The notes: generated by a model from the sequence alone, not told the origin. Shown: positions 16,325 through 25,414, counted from the stretch's first letter. The stretch is 33,855 nt of DNA from Gammaproteobacteria bacterium (GCA_029863125.1 JAOTWB010000025.1:1-33855); one strand, 5' to 3'. Numbers and translations are program-made.

Positions 16325-17069
16325 ATCCGCCTGGTTCGGATGCCTGGTTGCCGTCGTACTGCAGATTTTTCTGACAGCGCCGGTCCAGGCCGCCGATGAC
16401 TATCGCTCCGTTGCCGTTGCCGACCCCTACCTGGAATTGCGCACCGGACCCGGCAGCGGCTACCCGATTTTCCATGTTGTCGACCGCGGTGAGTCAGTCG
16501 ATGTCCTGATGCAGCGCACGGACTGGTACCTGGTTCGGGCTGCAAACGGCAAAGAGGGCTGGGTCGATCGCGCTCAAATGGAGCTGACGCTGCAGCCGGA
16601 CGGCGACAGGGTCAGTTTCGAGCAGGCCGACATCGATGACTTCACGAACGCCAAGTGGGAGACCGGAATTCTGGCCGGTGACTTTGGCGGTGCGAACATC
16701 ATTTCGCTGTACGGCGGGTACTCGCTCAACCCCTATGTGTCGCTGGAGGCATGGGGTTCACAGATTTTGGGTAATTTCTCGAATGGCTGGATGGGCAGTG
16801 TTAATGTCGTTCACGAAGCGTGGCCGGATTGGCGCGTATCGCCATTCTTCACGCTGGGCGCCGGCATCATCCGCACCGAGCCGAAATCGACGATCATCCA
16901 GGGTGAGGATCGCACCGATCAGATTGGGCACGTTGGCGCGGGATTCCGTATATATGCATCGCGGCGCTTTTTGTTGCGAGCCGAGTACAAGAGCTACGTG
17001 GTGTTCACGAGCCGGGACGAAAATGAGGAAGTAGAGGAATGGAAGGTCGGTTTCGCGTTCTTTTTCTGA
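16275..17069 (+). CDS. SH3-domain outer-membrane beta-barrel protein
   Basis: A 264-residue exported protein: signal peptide to about residue 39 (VQA-AD), a bacterial SH3b domain at about 46-103 (LELRTGPGSGYPIFHVVDRGESVDVL, WYLVRAANGKEGWV), then alternating amphipathic strands ending in FAFFF, an outer-membrane barrel signature. About eight strands fit the length. SH3b domains commonly contact peptidoglycan, so the protein could tie the barrel to the cell wall (inference). The only good start in frame, ATG 16275, lies inside the preceding gene. The 3' end overlaps the next barrel gene by 31 bases, suggesting translational coupling. Confidence 0.8.
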   Translation: MSEPSITTIPSTPPPTKSAWFGCLVAVVLQIFLTAPVQAADDYRSVAVADPYLELRTGPGSGYPIFHVVDRGESVDVLMQRTDWYLVRAANGKEGWVDRAQMELTLQPDGDRVSFEQADIDDFTNAKWETGILAGDFGGANIISLYGGYSLNPYVSLEAWGSQILGNFSNGWMGSVNVVHEAWPDWRVSPFFTLGAGIIRTEPKSTIIQGEDRTDQIGHVGAGFRIYASRRFLLRAEYKSYVVFTSRDENEEVEEWKVGFAFFF

Positions 17070-17719
17070 TCATTGCCATGATCAGCCTGTCGGGCTGTGC
17101 GGCGACGAAGAACCTGTTCGGCTTCGGCGACGAAGAGGCGCCGCCTCCCACGTCGGAAGCGCCAGGGCAGGTCATCGATCCCGAAGTTGAGCGTCGCGAA
17201 ATCAAGGAACCGGCAATCGATCGAGAGGATTTCGAGATCGGTGGCTATGTCGGCATCATGAGCGTCGAAGATTTTGGTACCGATGTCGTCTACGGTGTGC
17301 GGCTGGCCTACCACATCACGGCCGGCTTCTTTGTTGAAGGCACGGTCGGGCAGACCGAGGCGGGGCTGACAAGCTTCGAAGAACTGTCAGGTGGCGCCCG
17401 GCTCATAACGGACAGCCAGCGGACCTTTACGTACTACAACCTGAATCTGGGCTATAACATCCTGCCCGGCGAAGTTTTTATCGGCGAAGGGCGCGCTTAT
17501 AACACCAACCTGTACTTGATTGCGGGGCTGGGCTCCACGCGATTTGCCGGCGATGACCGGTTCACGGTCAACGTTGGCGCCGGCTATCGATTCTTGCTAA
17601 CAGACTCGATTGCGCTGCACCTCGATTTCCGCGATCACCTGTTCGATATCGATCTCCTTGGTGAGGAGAAGACGGCCCATAATCTCGAGGCTCACCTTGG
17701 TTTCACGGTGTTCTTCTGA
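17039..17719 (+). CDS. Outer-membrane beta-barrel lipoprotein
   Basis: A 226-residue protein with a lipobox (LSGC, Cys near 21), a charged, Pro-rich linker to about residue 60, and a barrel of about eight strands ending in GFTVFF. The barrel pattern resembles that of the preceding SH3-barrel protein, so the two may be paralogous. A lipid anchor plus a barrel is unusual. The two genes overlap out of phase and are surely co-transcribed. A short CGGTTT-C-AAACCG dyad followed by GTTTT lies just after the stop and could be a weak attenuator before the DUF4266 gene. Function unknown. Confidence 0.78.
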   Translation: MEGRFRVLFLIIAMISLSGCAATKNLFGFGDEEAPPPTSEAPGQVIDPEVERREIKEPAIDREDFEIGGYVGIMSVEDFGTDVVYGVRLAYHITAGFFVEGTVGQTEAGLTSFEELSGGARLITDSQRTFTYYNLNLGYNILPGEVFIGEGRAYNTNLYLIAGLGSTRFAGDDRFTVNVGAGYRFLLTDSIALHLDFRDHLFDIDLLGEEKTAHNLEAHLGFTVFF

Positions 17720-17766
17720 GGCAGGGATCACGGTTTCAAACCGGTTTTCCGGGATAAAGTGGCATT

Positions 17767-18009
17767 ATGCAAAAGTATTGTTTAGCGATTGGTCGAATTT
17801 TTCTGCCGCTGCTCGTCATCGGCGGATTGTCCGGATGCGGTAATGTCGAGCCCTGGGTAAAGCCCTACGAGCGTGACAGGCTTGCGGATCCGATTATGGC
17901 GCTCGATGGTGACCCCGTTTCAACCGCTTATTTGCAGCACGTTTACGAAGCCCGCGAAGGCGCTCGCGGCGGGGAAGGCGCGGTCGGCGGTGGCTGCGGC
18001 TGCAATTAG
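17767..18009 (+). CDS. DUF4266 mini-lipoprotein ending in GGGCGCN
   Basis: An 80-residue protein. The lipobox LSGC gives a mature lipoprotein of roughly 57 residues. The conserved DUF4266 core PWVKPYERDRLADPIM is followed by a His-containing helix and a Gly-rich tail GGGCGCN with two cysteines. From general knowledge DUF4266 genes often sit beside DUF3570 genes, and often near ApbE-type flavin transferases or thioredoxin-like genes; neither of the latter is visible in this window. The tail could bind metal or be modified, which is inference. The DUF3570 start follows 15 bases later. The Shine-Dalgarno is weak. Confidence 0.88.
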   Translation: MQKYCLAIGRIFLPLLVIGGLSGCGNVEPWVKPYERDRLADPIMALDGDPVSTAYLQHVYEAREGARGGEGAVGGGCGCN

Positions 18010-18024
18010 CGGTATCGAGTGGCG

Positions 18025-19167
18025 ATGATGTGCCGACGCGGAGTCTTGATTGCAGCCATGGTGATGGCTTTTGGCACCGCCCATGCAGGCGTGTTGCCGG
18101 AAGACCGCGCCGACATTCTTTATCACCTTTACGATGGTGGCGGTGTCGAGATCGACGGCCCGTCTATCCTGGTCCGCAAGCAGGTCGGAAAGAGCCTATC
18201 CTTCGTTGGCAACTACTACGTCGACATGGTGACTTCGGCGTCAATTGACGTCATTACGACAGCGAGTCCCTATACCGAAGAACGCAAGCAGTGGTCGATG
18301 GGTATGGATTACCTGCGGGGTAATACGACCATGCGCGTCGGCTATACGAGCAGCGAAGAGTCCGACTACGATGCGTCGACCTATAATTTCTCGGTGAGTC
18401 AGGACATGTTCGGTGCTCTGACAACGCTGACGCTGAGCTATGCGCTCGGGGACGATATTGTCCGGAAGTCCGGAGACGATGCGTTCGAAAAAGATCTGGA
18501 CAAGCAAATTTACGGCGTTGGTTTGACACAGATCCTGACAAAAAACCTGATAGCGACGCTGAATTTCGAAACCATGACTGACGAGGGCTATTTAAATAAC
18601 CCGTATCGGACGGTTCGTTATTTTGATGCGAGCGATTTGCTTGGGCGCGGCTATAGTTATGAAGAGGAACTGTACCCGAATACGCGCACCAGCAATGCTC
18701 TGGGGATGAGGGCGCGATACTTCCTGCCGTATCGTGCGGCCATTGAAGGCGAATACCGGTACTTCACCGATACCTGGGACATTGAAAGTCATACAGCCTC
18801 GCTAACCTATATTCACCCGTGGAGAGATTTCACGTTTACGGGCAAGTTTCGCTATCACGATCAGACGGGCGCGCATTTTTACAGCGATCTCTTCCCCAGG
18901 TCACAGGCAACCAATTTCCGTGGTCGTGACAAAGAGCTGAGCCCGCTGACCAGCTATACGTTCAAACTGAAAGCGGCCTACGAATTCCTCAATGAAAACG
19001 AGGGCTGGGGCTTTCTGAAGAAAGGCTCGGTCACGGCATCGATCGACATGCTGCATGTCGACTTTCATGACTTCTCGGACTTGACGGCGCTCGCGCCGAT
19101 CGGCGAAGAACCGCTCTATAAACTCGACGCCGACGTCTACCAGATCTTCTTTTCTTTCTGGTATTAG
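18025..19167 (+). CDS. DUF3570 outer-membrane barrel protein
   Basis: A 380-residue protein with signal peptide (cleavage near AHA-GV, about residue 21), the DUF3570 opening DRADILYHLYDGGGVEIDGPS, and then a long series of amphipathic strands ending in FFSFWY, typical of a 14- to 16-strand outer-membrane barrel. The open frame begins at GTG 18019, but ATG 18025 has a better-placed purine-rich upstream stretch. It follows the DUF4266 gene directly, the known pairing. With the upstream lipoproteins it would supply the transmembrane conduit or assembly platform of the locus (inference). Function of the family is not established. Confidence 0.88.
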   Translation: MMCRRGVLIAAMVMAFGTAHAGVLPEDRADILYHLYDGGGVEIDGPSILVRKQVGKSLSFVGNYYVDMVTSASIDVITTASPYTEERKQWSMGMDYLRGNTTMRVGYTSSEESDYDASTYNFSVSQDMFGALTTLTLSYALGDDIVRKSGDDAFEKDLDKQIYGVGLTQILTKNLIATLNFETMTDEGYLNNPYRTVRYFDASDLLGRGYSYEEELYPNTRTSNALGMRARYFLPYRAAIEGEYRYFTDTWDIESHTASLTYIHPWRDFTFTGKFRYHDQTGAHFYSDLFPRSQATNFRGRDKELSPLTSYTFKLKAAYEFLNENEGWGFLKKGSVTASIDMLHVDFHDFSDLTALAPIGEEPLYKLDADVYQIFFSFWY

Positions 19168-19255
19168 TTTTTTCGCGCGGTACGCTGCGATCGCGGCGAT
19201 GAACCGGTCCTGCAGATGATAGGATGTGCTCCGGGCAAACCGGAGGCTGGCACCT

Positions 19256-19825
19256 ATGACATCGATTATTGTTGTGGTACTCATCCTGATTGGCCTGATT
19301 GGCCTGGTTGGCGTTGTCCTTTATAACCGCCTCATTCGCAGTCGCAACCGGGTCGATACGGCCTGGAGCGATATCGACGTGCAGCTGCAGCGACGGCACG
19401 ACCTCATTCCGAGACTGGTGGCGGCGGTCGACCAGTACGCCAAGTATGAGCGTGCAACGCTCGAGGCGGTCACCGAGCTGCGAGCCGAGGCCATGCAGAT
19501 GGCGGACGTGAGCGCGAAAGGCAGGGCCGAGGAGAAGCTCAGTGCGGGCATTGAGCGGATCATCGCGATTGCCGAGAACTACCCGGATCTCAAGGCCAAC
19601 GAGAATTTCCTCAGCCTGCAAAACGAGCTCGTGGAAACCGAGAACTACCTGCAGTTTGCGCGCCGCTATTACAATGGGTCGGTTCGTGACTACAACACGA
19701 TGACCGAGATCGTGCCGAGCAACATCATCGCCGGCTGGTTCAACTTTTCGATGCGGGAATTTTTCCAGAAGAAATCTGACGATGCGGCAAACGTGCCACT
19801 GGTCAGGATTGGTTCGGTTGAATGA
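19256..19825 (+). CDS. LemA family protein
   Basis: A 189-residue membrane-anchored protein: one N-terminal transmembrane segment (residues 3-24) and a helical-bundle domain with the LemA pattern [41 protein letters not shown] and [15 protein letters not shown]. The start is ATG 19256, with GGAGG 9 bases upstream. The stop overlaps the DUF2207 start as ATGA. LemA-DUF2207 pairs are common, and the two products probably act together at the membrane, but the process is not defined. The transmembrane segment is partly encoded by a 9-base tandem repeat. A Ser/Thr-phosphatase role has not been shown. Confidence 0.93.
   Translation: MTSIIVVVLILIGLIGLVGVVLYNRLIRSRNRVDTAWSDIDVQLQRRHDLIPRLVAAVDQYAKYERATLEAVTELRAEAMQMADVSAKGRAEEKLSAGIERIIAIAENYPDLKANENFLSLQNELVETENYLQFARRYYNGSVRDYNTMTEIVPSNIIAGWFNFSMREFFQKKSDDAANVPLVRIGSVE
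19286..19312 (+). repeat. Three 9-base tandem copies inside lemA
   Basis: Copies CTGATTGGC, CTGATTGGC and CTGGTTGGC encode LIG-LIG-LVG in the LemA membrane segment. Copy-number change would lengthen or shorten the anchor without a frameshift. Confidence 0.6.
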
Positions 19826-21522
19826 GCCGGGCTACGACGCTTCTGCTTCTGCTGCTGTCACTGACGGCGATCGCCGATGAGCGGATTCTGAGTTTTCACA
19901 GCGACATTCGTGTCATGACCGACGGCACGATCGAGGTTACCGAAACGATCAAAGTCCGGGCCGAAGGGAATCGCATCAAGCGCGGTATCTACCGGGATTT
20001 TCCGACCGAGTACGAAGACAAGTTGGGCAACTCATACGTTGTCGACTTTGTGCCGCTCGCGGTCTTGAGAAACGACAGACCAGAGTCCTTCCATACCCAG
20101 GCCCTGCGTAACGGCATCAGAACTTATTTTGGCAGCGCCAATCGATTCATCGATCAGGGTGTGCATACCTACACATTTCGTTACCGGGCCAGTCGAATGC
20201 TCGGTTTTTTTGACGAGCATGATGAGCTTTACTGGAACGTAACGGGGTTCGACTGGGCGTTTCCAATAGACAAAGCGAGCGCTACGGTGGTGCTGGAGTT
20301 CGACGCGCCGTTAGGCGGCATCAGCGAGGAAGCGTATACGGGCCCCTTCGGCGCCAGAGGCAGAGACTACCGCTCACGACTCGACTCGGGGAGGCGGGTT
20401 TTTTTCGAGGCGAACAGCCCTCTTTCGCCGGTTAATGGAATGACGATAGTTGTCGGATGGCCCAAAGGCTTTGTCGACGAGCCAACCAGGGTCGATCGCA
20501 TCGGCTGGCTGCTGAAGGACAACAAGAACCTGCTCGCGGCCGTGATTGGTTACCTGCTGTTGCTGGCTTACTACGTTCCAGTCTGGCGCAAGTACGGCCG
20601 GGATCCTGAGGAAGGCGTTATCGTGACGCGCTACGCGCCCCCCGCAGGCTTCTCACCGGCGTCGCTACGCTACATCAGGCAGATGTACTACGACGACAAA
20701 GTGATGACGGCGGCTGTCGTGAATCTCGCGGTCAAGGGCTACCTCGAAATCAAGAAACGGGGAAAGACTCACTGGTTAATCAAGCAAGAGTCGGGGGAAC
20801 TCAAGCCACCCCTGGCGGCCGGCGAGCGCGAACTCTACACCGGGCTGTTCAAGAGTGGCAGCACGGTCGAACTTGACGACAAGAATCACGCGGTGCTGGG
20901 CAAAGCCCGGAGCGCCCACCGCAGGTCCCTGGTGAAGGACTACAAGCAGCACTATTTCAAGACCAACATGTTGCTCAATGTTCCGGCTATTCTGATCATT
21001 ATTGGTTCGATGCTAATTGCCCTGAACATCGGTCGCGGCCCGACACCATTGGTCATTGCAACCATCATTTTGTCATTCGTTACGATGGCGTTCTTTGCCA
21101 TCATCATGAAACGTCCCACGATACGGGGTCGAAAACTGCTGGACGAAATGCTGGGATTCAAGGACTACCTCGAAATCGCCGAGAAAGACGAACTGAACCT
21201 CCGAAACCCGCCACAGAAAACGCCGGAGCTGTTCGAAGCGTTCTTGCCCTTTGCGCTGGCGCTCGGTGTCGATCAGCAGTGGTCGGAACGTTTCGCGACG
21301 ATACTCGCCAGTATTCGAGGTCCGGACGGCGGAGAATACCGGCCGTCCTGGTACAACGGTTCCTGGAACAGCTCCAACCTGGGCAAGACGACCAGAAAGC
21401 TGTCCAGTAGCCTGAATTCGGCAATCAGTTCGTCGGTTTCGCCACCGGGTTCGTCGTCGGGCGGCGGAGGCGGCGGATCGTCCGGTGGTGGTGGCGGCGG
21501 CGGGGGCGGCGGCGGCTGGTGA
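19822..21522 (+). CDS. DUF2207 membrane protein with Gly-rich tail
   Basis: A 566-residue protein: signal peptide (residues 1-18), an extracytoplasmic DUF2207 beta domain (about 20-220; [26 protein letters not shown]), a transmembrane segment near 236-255, a cytoplasmic region, a transmembrane pair near 385-435, and a low-complexity Gly/Ser tail of about 35 residues ending in GGGW. Gly-rich tails of this sort are common in DUF2207 proteins. It is coupled to lemA by a four-base overlap and to the amidohydrolase gene by one base. Function unknown; an envelope stress or quality-control role is only inference. Confidence 0.9.
   Translation: MSRATTLLLLLLSLTAIADERILSFHSDIRVMTDGTIEVTETIKVRAEGNRIKRGIYRDFPTEYEDKLGNSYVVDFVPLAVLRNDRPESFHTQALRNGIRTYFGSANRFIDQGVHTYTFRYRASRMLGFFDEHDELYWNVTGFDWAFPIDKASATVVLEFDAPLGGISEEAYTGPFGARGRDYRSRLDSGRRVFFEANSPLSPVNGMTIVVGWPKGFVDEPTRVDRIGWLLKDNKNLLAAVIGYLLLLAYYVPVWRKYGRDPEEGVIVTRYAPPAGFSPASLRYIRQMYYDDKVMTAAVVNLAVKGYLEIKKRGKTHWLIKQESGELKPPLAAGERELYTGLFKSGSTVELDDKNHAVLGKARSAHRRSLVKDYKQHYFKTNMLLNVPAILIIIGSMLIALNIGRGPTPLVIATIILSFVTMAFFAIIMKRPTIRGRKLLDEMLGFKDYLEIAEKDELNLRNPPQKTPELFEAFLPFALALGVDQQWSERFATILASIRGPDGGEYRPSWYNGSWNSSNLGKTTRKLSSSLNSAISSSVSPPGSSSGGGGGGSSGGGGGGGGGGGW
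21459..21516 (+). repeat. GGC/GGT low-complexity tract
   Basis: A near-uninterrupted run of Gly codons at the 3' end of the DUF2207 gene, broken once by two Ser codons. Prone to slippage and sequencing error. Confidence 0.8.
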
Positions 21523-23231
21523 TGCGAAGACACTTGAACATGTCAATTGGCCCGGCATTGCTTGGCCTGATCGCCTGTAGTCCCCCGACGGACCACGTTG
21601 CAGAGACAGCGGCCGACCGTGTGTTCCTGAATGGACAGGTATACACGGTCGATGAGAACCGCAGCTGGGCCGAAGCCATCGCAATCAAAGAGGGAAAGAT
21701 CGTTTACGTGGGTGACAATGCCGGCGCCAGTCGCCGTATCGGTGATACCACGCAGGTCACAGACCTCAGGCGGCAGATGATGCTGCCGGGATTCCACGAT
21801 TCGCATATCCACATCATGATCGGTGTCATGGCCGACCAGGAATGCAGCCTGCTTCGTCTGGAAACGCCCGAAGACGTTGCCGAACGACTCAAGGAGTGCA
21901 CGTCACTGGCCGGGTTAGGAGGTGACGGCTGGATACTGGGAGGCGGCTGGGGCGAATGGTTATGGCCGGATGCGAACCCGCAAAAAGGTCTGCTGGATCT
22001 GCTGTTTCCGGATCGCCCCGTGTATCTCGAGTCGAGTTTTGGTCACGCGGCATGGGTGAACAGCAAGGCGATGGAGACAGTAGGGCTCGACGCCGGGACT
22101 GAAAGCCCGCCTGCCGGCGTAATCGAGCGCGATGCAGAAACCGGTGAACCCAGCGGCACACTCCGGGACGCGGCGATGCTGTTGGTGAAGAACAAGCTGC
22201 CGCCGATGACGCTGCAGCAACGAACTGATCGCGTGCGGGCCGGCATGGCGCTCGCACACTCGGTTGGAATTACCGCCGTGATCGAGCCGGGTCTCGACGG
22301 CGAGCTGATTCGGCCAATCGTCGCGCTGGCGGACGCCGGCGAACTCGACATGCGCGTGCGTGCGTCCCTTTCGCCGATCAACTGGCAACCCGGTGTTTTC
22401 GATGAGAGCGTTTTTGAGTTTCTCGATGAGCGTGAACAGTGGCGCCGCGAGAATCTCGACGTTGATTCCGTCAAGATCTATATGGACGGCGTAATCGAAT
22501 ATGGCACCAGCCCGTTACTCGAGCCATACGCCGATGAGCACTATGGATCGGGCGACTTCTTTTACACGCAGGATGAAGTTGATCGCTATATGAGGCGCTT
22601 CGACGCCATGGGTCTGCAGGTGCACGTGCACGCGATCGGCGATGCAGCCATTCGACGGGCGCTAGACGGCTTCGGAGCCATGCGAGAGGCAAACGGCATG
22701 TCCGACAATCGCCACCAGATTGTGCACCTGCAGCTGATTCATGAAGACGACCGGCCGCGATTCGGCGAGCTCGATATCGCGGCGGTTTTTCAACCACTGT
22801 GGGCCTACCCGGACCCGGCGGCCCTGGAGCTTGACGTTCCCATGCTCGGCAGGGAACGGACGTGGCAAATGTACCCGATTGCGAGCGTGCAGAAGGCCGG
22901 CGGTCGCATCGTTGGTGGCAGCGACTATTTCGTGACTGACCTGAACCCGCTGCATGCGATCGAGGTTGCAGTCACACGACAGGATCCGTATACGAATGAT
23001 GGTCCGGTCCTGAATGAAGATGAGCGCGTTGATCTCAGGACCATGATCGATGCGTACACGATCAATGGCGCCTATCAGATGGGGCTGGAGCATGAGCAGG
23101 GCTCGATCGAAGTTGGCAAACGAGCTGACCTCATTGTCCTTGATCGCAACTTGTTTGAACTTTCGGCCTCGGAAATCAACGAAGCGAAGGTAACTATGAC
23201 AGTTTTCGATGGCAGGACAGTCTACGAATGA
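21522..23231 (+). CDS. Amidohydrolase family lipoprotein (YtcJ-like)
   Basis: A 569-residue metal-dependent hydrolase. The N-terminus carries a lipobox (LIAC, Cys19), so the enzyme is probably exported and lipid-anchored, which is unusual but known for this branch. The metal motif FHDSHIH lies near 91-97, and HVHAIGD and GSDYFVTDLNPL supply later ligands. The catalytic domain follows an N-terminal composite-domain strand set (VFLNGQVYTVDENRSWAEAIAIKEGKIVYVG). The nearest described relatives are YtcJ and N-substituted formamide deformylase, but substrate assignment is uncertain. ATG 21522 overlaps the previous stop by one base; the 3' end overlaps the rhomboid gene by four. Confidence 0.88.
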   Translation: MRRHLNMSIGPALLGLIACSPPTDHVAETAADRVFLNGQVYTVDENRSWAEAIAIKEGKIVYVGDNAGASRRIGDTTQVTDLRRQMMLPGFHDSHIHIMIGVMADQECSLLRLETPEDVAERLKECTSLAGLGGDGWILGGGWGEWLWPDANPQKGLLDLLFPDRPVYLESSFGHAAWVNSKAMETVGLDAGTESPPAGVIERDAETGEPSGTLRDAAMLLVKNKLPPMTLQQRTDRVRAGMALAHSVGITAVIEPGLDGELIRPIVALADAGELDMRVRASLSPINWQPGVFDESVFEFLDEREQWRRENLDVDSVKIYMDGVIEYGTSPLLEPYADEHYGSGDFFYTQDEVDRYMRRFDAMGLQVHVHAIGDAAIRRALDGFGAMREANGMSDNRHQIVHLQLIHEDDRPRFGELDIAAVFQPLWAYPDPAALELDVPMLGRERTWQMYPIASVQKAGGRIVGGSDYFVTDLNPLHAIEVAVTRQDPYTNDGPVLNEDERVDLRTMIDAYTINGAYQMGLEHEQGSIEVGKRADLIVLDRNLFELSASEINEAKVTMTVFDGRTVYE

Positions 23232-23845
23232 CCCAAACCGTTTATCGCCGCAGGCCAGGCAGTACGATACCCAACGTCATTTTCGGGCTGCTCATCGCCA
23301 ACGGCCTGGTGTTTGCTTTGCAGCAAATGAGCGCGGAGTTCATGTTCATCAATTTTGCCCTGTGGCCCGCAACGGATCCGCGATCGCCGTTCATGCCCTG
23401 GCAGCTCGTCACGTACGGCTTTCTGCATGGCAACACGACCCACATCTTTTTCAACATGTTCGGCCTGTGGATGTTTGGCCGCGACCTCGAGCAGTTCATG
23501 GGGTCGCAGCGTTTTCTGATTTACTTCCTGGTCTGCGTAGTGGGGGCAGGCATCGTGCAGCTCATCGTCGCGGGCATGCAGGGGGGGCTGTACCCGACCG
23601 TCGGCGCATCCGGCGGCGTGTTCGGCATCTTGCTTGCTTACGGCCTGACCTTCCCCAATCGCGTCGTGGTGCCGCTGTTTCCGCCGATTCCGATGCGAGC
23701 CATCACCTTCGTGATCATCTACGGCCTGCTGGAGCTGTACCTGGGCGTTAGCGGCGGGGCGCCCGGGGTCGCAAACTTCGCCCATCTCGGCGGCATGTTG
23801 TTCGGCTTCCTGCTGATCCGGTACTGGCGGCGCCGAAGGCGTTAG
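23228..23845 (+). CDS. Rhomboid family intramembrane serine protease
   Basis: A 205-residue inner-membrane protease with about six transmembrane segments. Catalytic Ser128 is in GASGGVFG and His186 in FAHLGGM; HIFFN (72-76) supplies the conserved His/Asn pair. The ORF is compact with a basic C-terminal tail (RRRRR). It starts with an ATGA overlap on the amidohydrolase gene and ends six bases before the convergent SDR gene. Its position at the end of the lemA/DUF2207 run suggests co-expression with those membrane proteins. The substrate is unknown. Confidence 0.93.
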   Translation: MTQTVYRRRPGSTIPNVIFGLLIANGLVFALQQMSAEFMFINFALWPATDPRSPFMPWQLVTYGFLHGNTTHIFFNMFGLWMFGRDLEQFMGSQRFLIYFLVCVVGAGIVQLIVAGMQGGLYPTVGASGGVFGILLAYGLTFPNRVVVPLFPPIPMRAITFVIIYGLLELYLGVSGGAPGVANFAHLGGMLFGFLLIRYWRRRRR

Positions 23846-23851
23846 CAACGG

Positions 23852-24586
23852 TCAGGCAGTTGCCCCGCCGTCGATCGGAATAGCGGTGCCCGTTATGTGC
23901 GTCGCCGCATCGCCGGCAAGGAACAGGGCCAGTTCCGCAACTTCCTCCGGCGTGGCAATTCGGCCATTGGGACTCTCTTCCGCGGCTTCTTCAAGGTAAG
24001 CGTCGAGCTCCATGCCCTGTTCGTCGGCTTCGGCGGCAAGCATCGGCGTCTCCACATCCCCGGGGCAGATCGCATTCACGCGCAGTCCCTCTCGCGCATA
24101 GTCTATGGCCATTGCTTTGGTCAACAGGACGATGCCGCCTTTACTGGCACAGTAGGCGGCCGCACGTTCGCCGCCGCGCAATCCCCAGTCGGATGCAATA
24201 TTCACGATACTGCCTTCGGCGCCCAGCAAATGCGGCAGGGCAGCGCGGCTCAGGAAAAACGGTACGTCCAGGTTGATGGCCATCGTGTATCGCCAATCTT
24301 CGTCGCTCGTATCGGCGACATCGGCACGCACGATGACCCCCGCGTTGTTGACGAGGCAGTCGAGTTGCCCGAACTCGTCAATCGTATCGCGTACCAGCTC
24401 GTCGCAGTCCTCTGAACCGCCCAGCTCGCCCGACCACGTGACAATCTTGGCCGACAAATCAGCGACTTCTTCGAGCCGTCCCTCATCTCGACCGGCGGCC
24501 ATGACGTCCCAACCGTTCTCAGCGAAGGCAATGGCGATCGCGGCACCGATCCCGGAGCTGGCCCCGGTAACTAGTACGACACGCAT
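23852..24586 (-). CDS. SDR family NAD(P)-dependent oxidoreductase
   Basis: A cytoplasmic 244-residue classical short-chain dehydrogenase. Cofactor loop TGASSGIG is at 7-14, NNAG at 80-83, catalytic Ser132 in IASDWG, and Tyr145/Lys149 in YCASK. The C-terminal ITGTAIPIDGGATA is typical. The residue after the cofactor beta-strand, in AAGRDEGRLEE, favours NADP(H). AGGGA precedes the ATG at 24586 by about 8 bases. The longer open frame starts 84 bases upstream but lacks such support. Substrate unknown; it is not clearly FabG. It is divergent from pxpA with an 84-base gap. Confidence 0.92.
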   Translation of the reverse strand: MRVVLVTGASSGIGAAIAIAFAENGWDVMAAGRDEGRLEEVADLSAKIVTWSGELGGSEDCDELVRDTIDEFGQLDCLVNNAGVIVRADVADTSDEDWRYTMAINLDVPFFLSRAALPHLLGAEGSIVNIASDWGLRGGERAAAYCASKGGIVLLTKAMAIDYAREGLRVNAICPGDVETPMLAAEADEQGMELDAYLEEAAEESPNGRIATPEEVAELALFLAGDAATHITGTAIPIDGGATA

Positions 24587-24670
24587 GGTAATTTCCCTGA
24601 CAGTATTGACGTGTGATCCAGTGTATATCATGTGATTGGACTTGCGTCGTCGCGGTGGGAAAATCAGCAA

Positions 24671-25414
24671 ATGGTGAGCATAGACATCAATGCCGATCTC
24701 GGCGAAGGCGAAGCATCAGACGCTGATATTCTGCGCGTCGTGTCGAGCTGCAATATTGCCTGTGGCGGACATGCGGGCGACACGGCCAGCATGCAGGCCA
24801 CCGTTACGGCGGCCATCGCGAACGGCGTCGCAATAGGTGCGCACCCGTCCTACCCGGATCGCGAAGGTTTTGGCCGGCGCAGCGGTTTCACTGCAGAGTC
24901 CGATCTTCGGGCGACGCTGGTGAAACAAATCCGATCGTTGTCCGACATCGTCTCTGAACATGGCGCTGCACTGCATCACGTAAAGCCGCACGGCGCCTTG
25001 TACAACGACGCCTGTGCAGACGCCGAGCTGGCCGACGTCGTGGCAGAAGCCGTACTCGACGCCTGCGACGGTGTTTACCTGGTTGGCCCGCCCAACAGCG
25101 AACTGCAGCTAGCGGCAGGCCGTCGCGGGCTGCCGTACCTGGCGGAAGCGTTTGTCGACAGGGCTTATCTCGCCGATGGACGGCTGGTGCCGCGTGCAGA
25201 GCCCGGCGCCGTGCATCGCAGTCTCTCGGCCATCGTAGCCCAGGCGATTTCGCTGGCGCGCGATCATGCGGTGACCAGCATCGACGGCCGAACCGTTTCA
25301 CTGTCAGCAGACACAGTTTGCGTCCACGGCGATACGCCAGGTGCGGCGGAAGCGGCGCGCGCCGTCCGTCATGCCCTCGAGCAACAGGGAATCGAGATCC
25401 GTGCCGTTGGCTAA
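24671..25414 (+). CDS. pxpA: 5-oxoprolinase subunit PxpA
   Basis: A 247-residue LamB/YcsF family protein. It opens with IDINADLGEGEASDADILRVVSSCNIACGGHAGD, the family hallmark, and contains HHVKPHGALYND. With PxpB and PxpC it forms the prokaryotic ATP-dependent 5-oxoprolinase, which reopens 5-oxoproline (pyroglutamate) to glutamate. All three subunits are encoded here in the usual order. The start is ATG 24671; the upstream Shine-Dalgarno (GTGGGAAAA) is weak. The last 14 bases overlap the pxpB start. Confidence 0.96.
   Translation: MVSIDINADLGEGEASDADILRVVSSCNIACGGHAGDTASMQATVTAAIANGVAIGAHPSYPDREGFGRRSGFTAESDLRATLVKQIRSLSDIVSEHGAALHHVKPHGALYNDACADAELADVVAEAVLDACDGVYLVGPPNSELQLAAGRRGLPYLAEAFVDRAYLADGRLVPRAEPGAVHRSLSAIVAQAISLARDHAVTSIDGRTVSLSADTVCVHGDTPGAAEAARAVRHALEQQGIEIRAVG

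Noticed and set aside
17767-18009. DUF4266 protein as a ribosomally made, modified peptide precursor
   Set aside because: The tail is suggestive, but no modification enzyme is encoded nearby, so I keep it only as a lipoprotein with a possible cofactor site.
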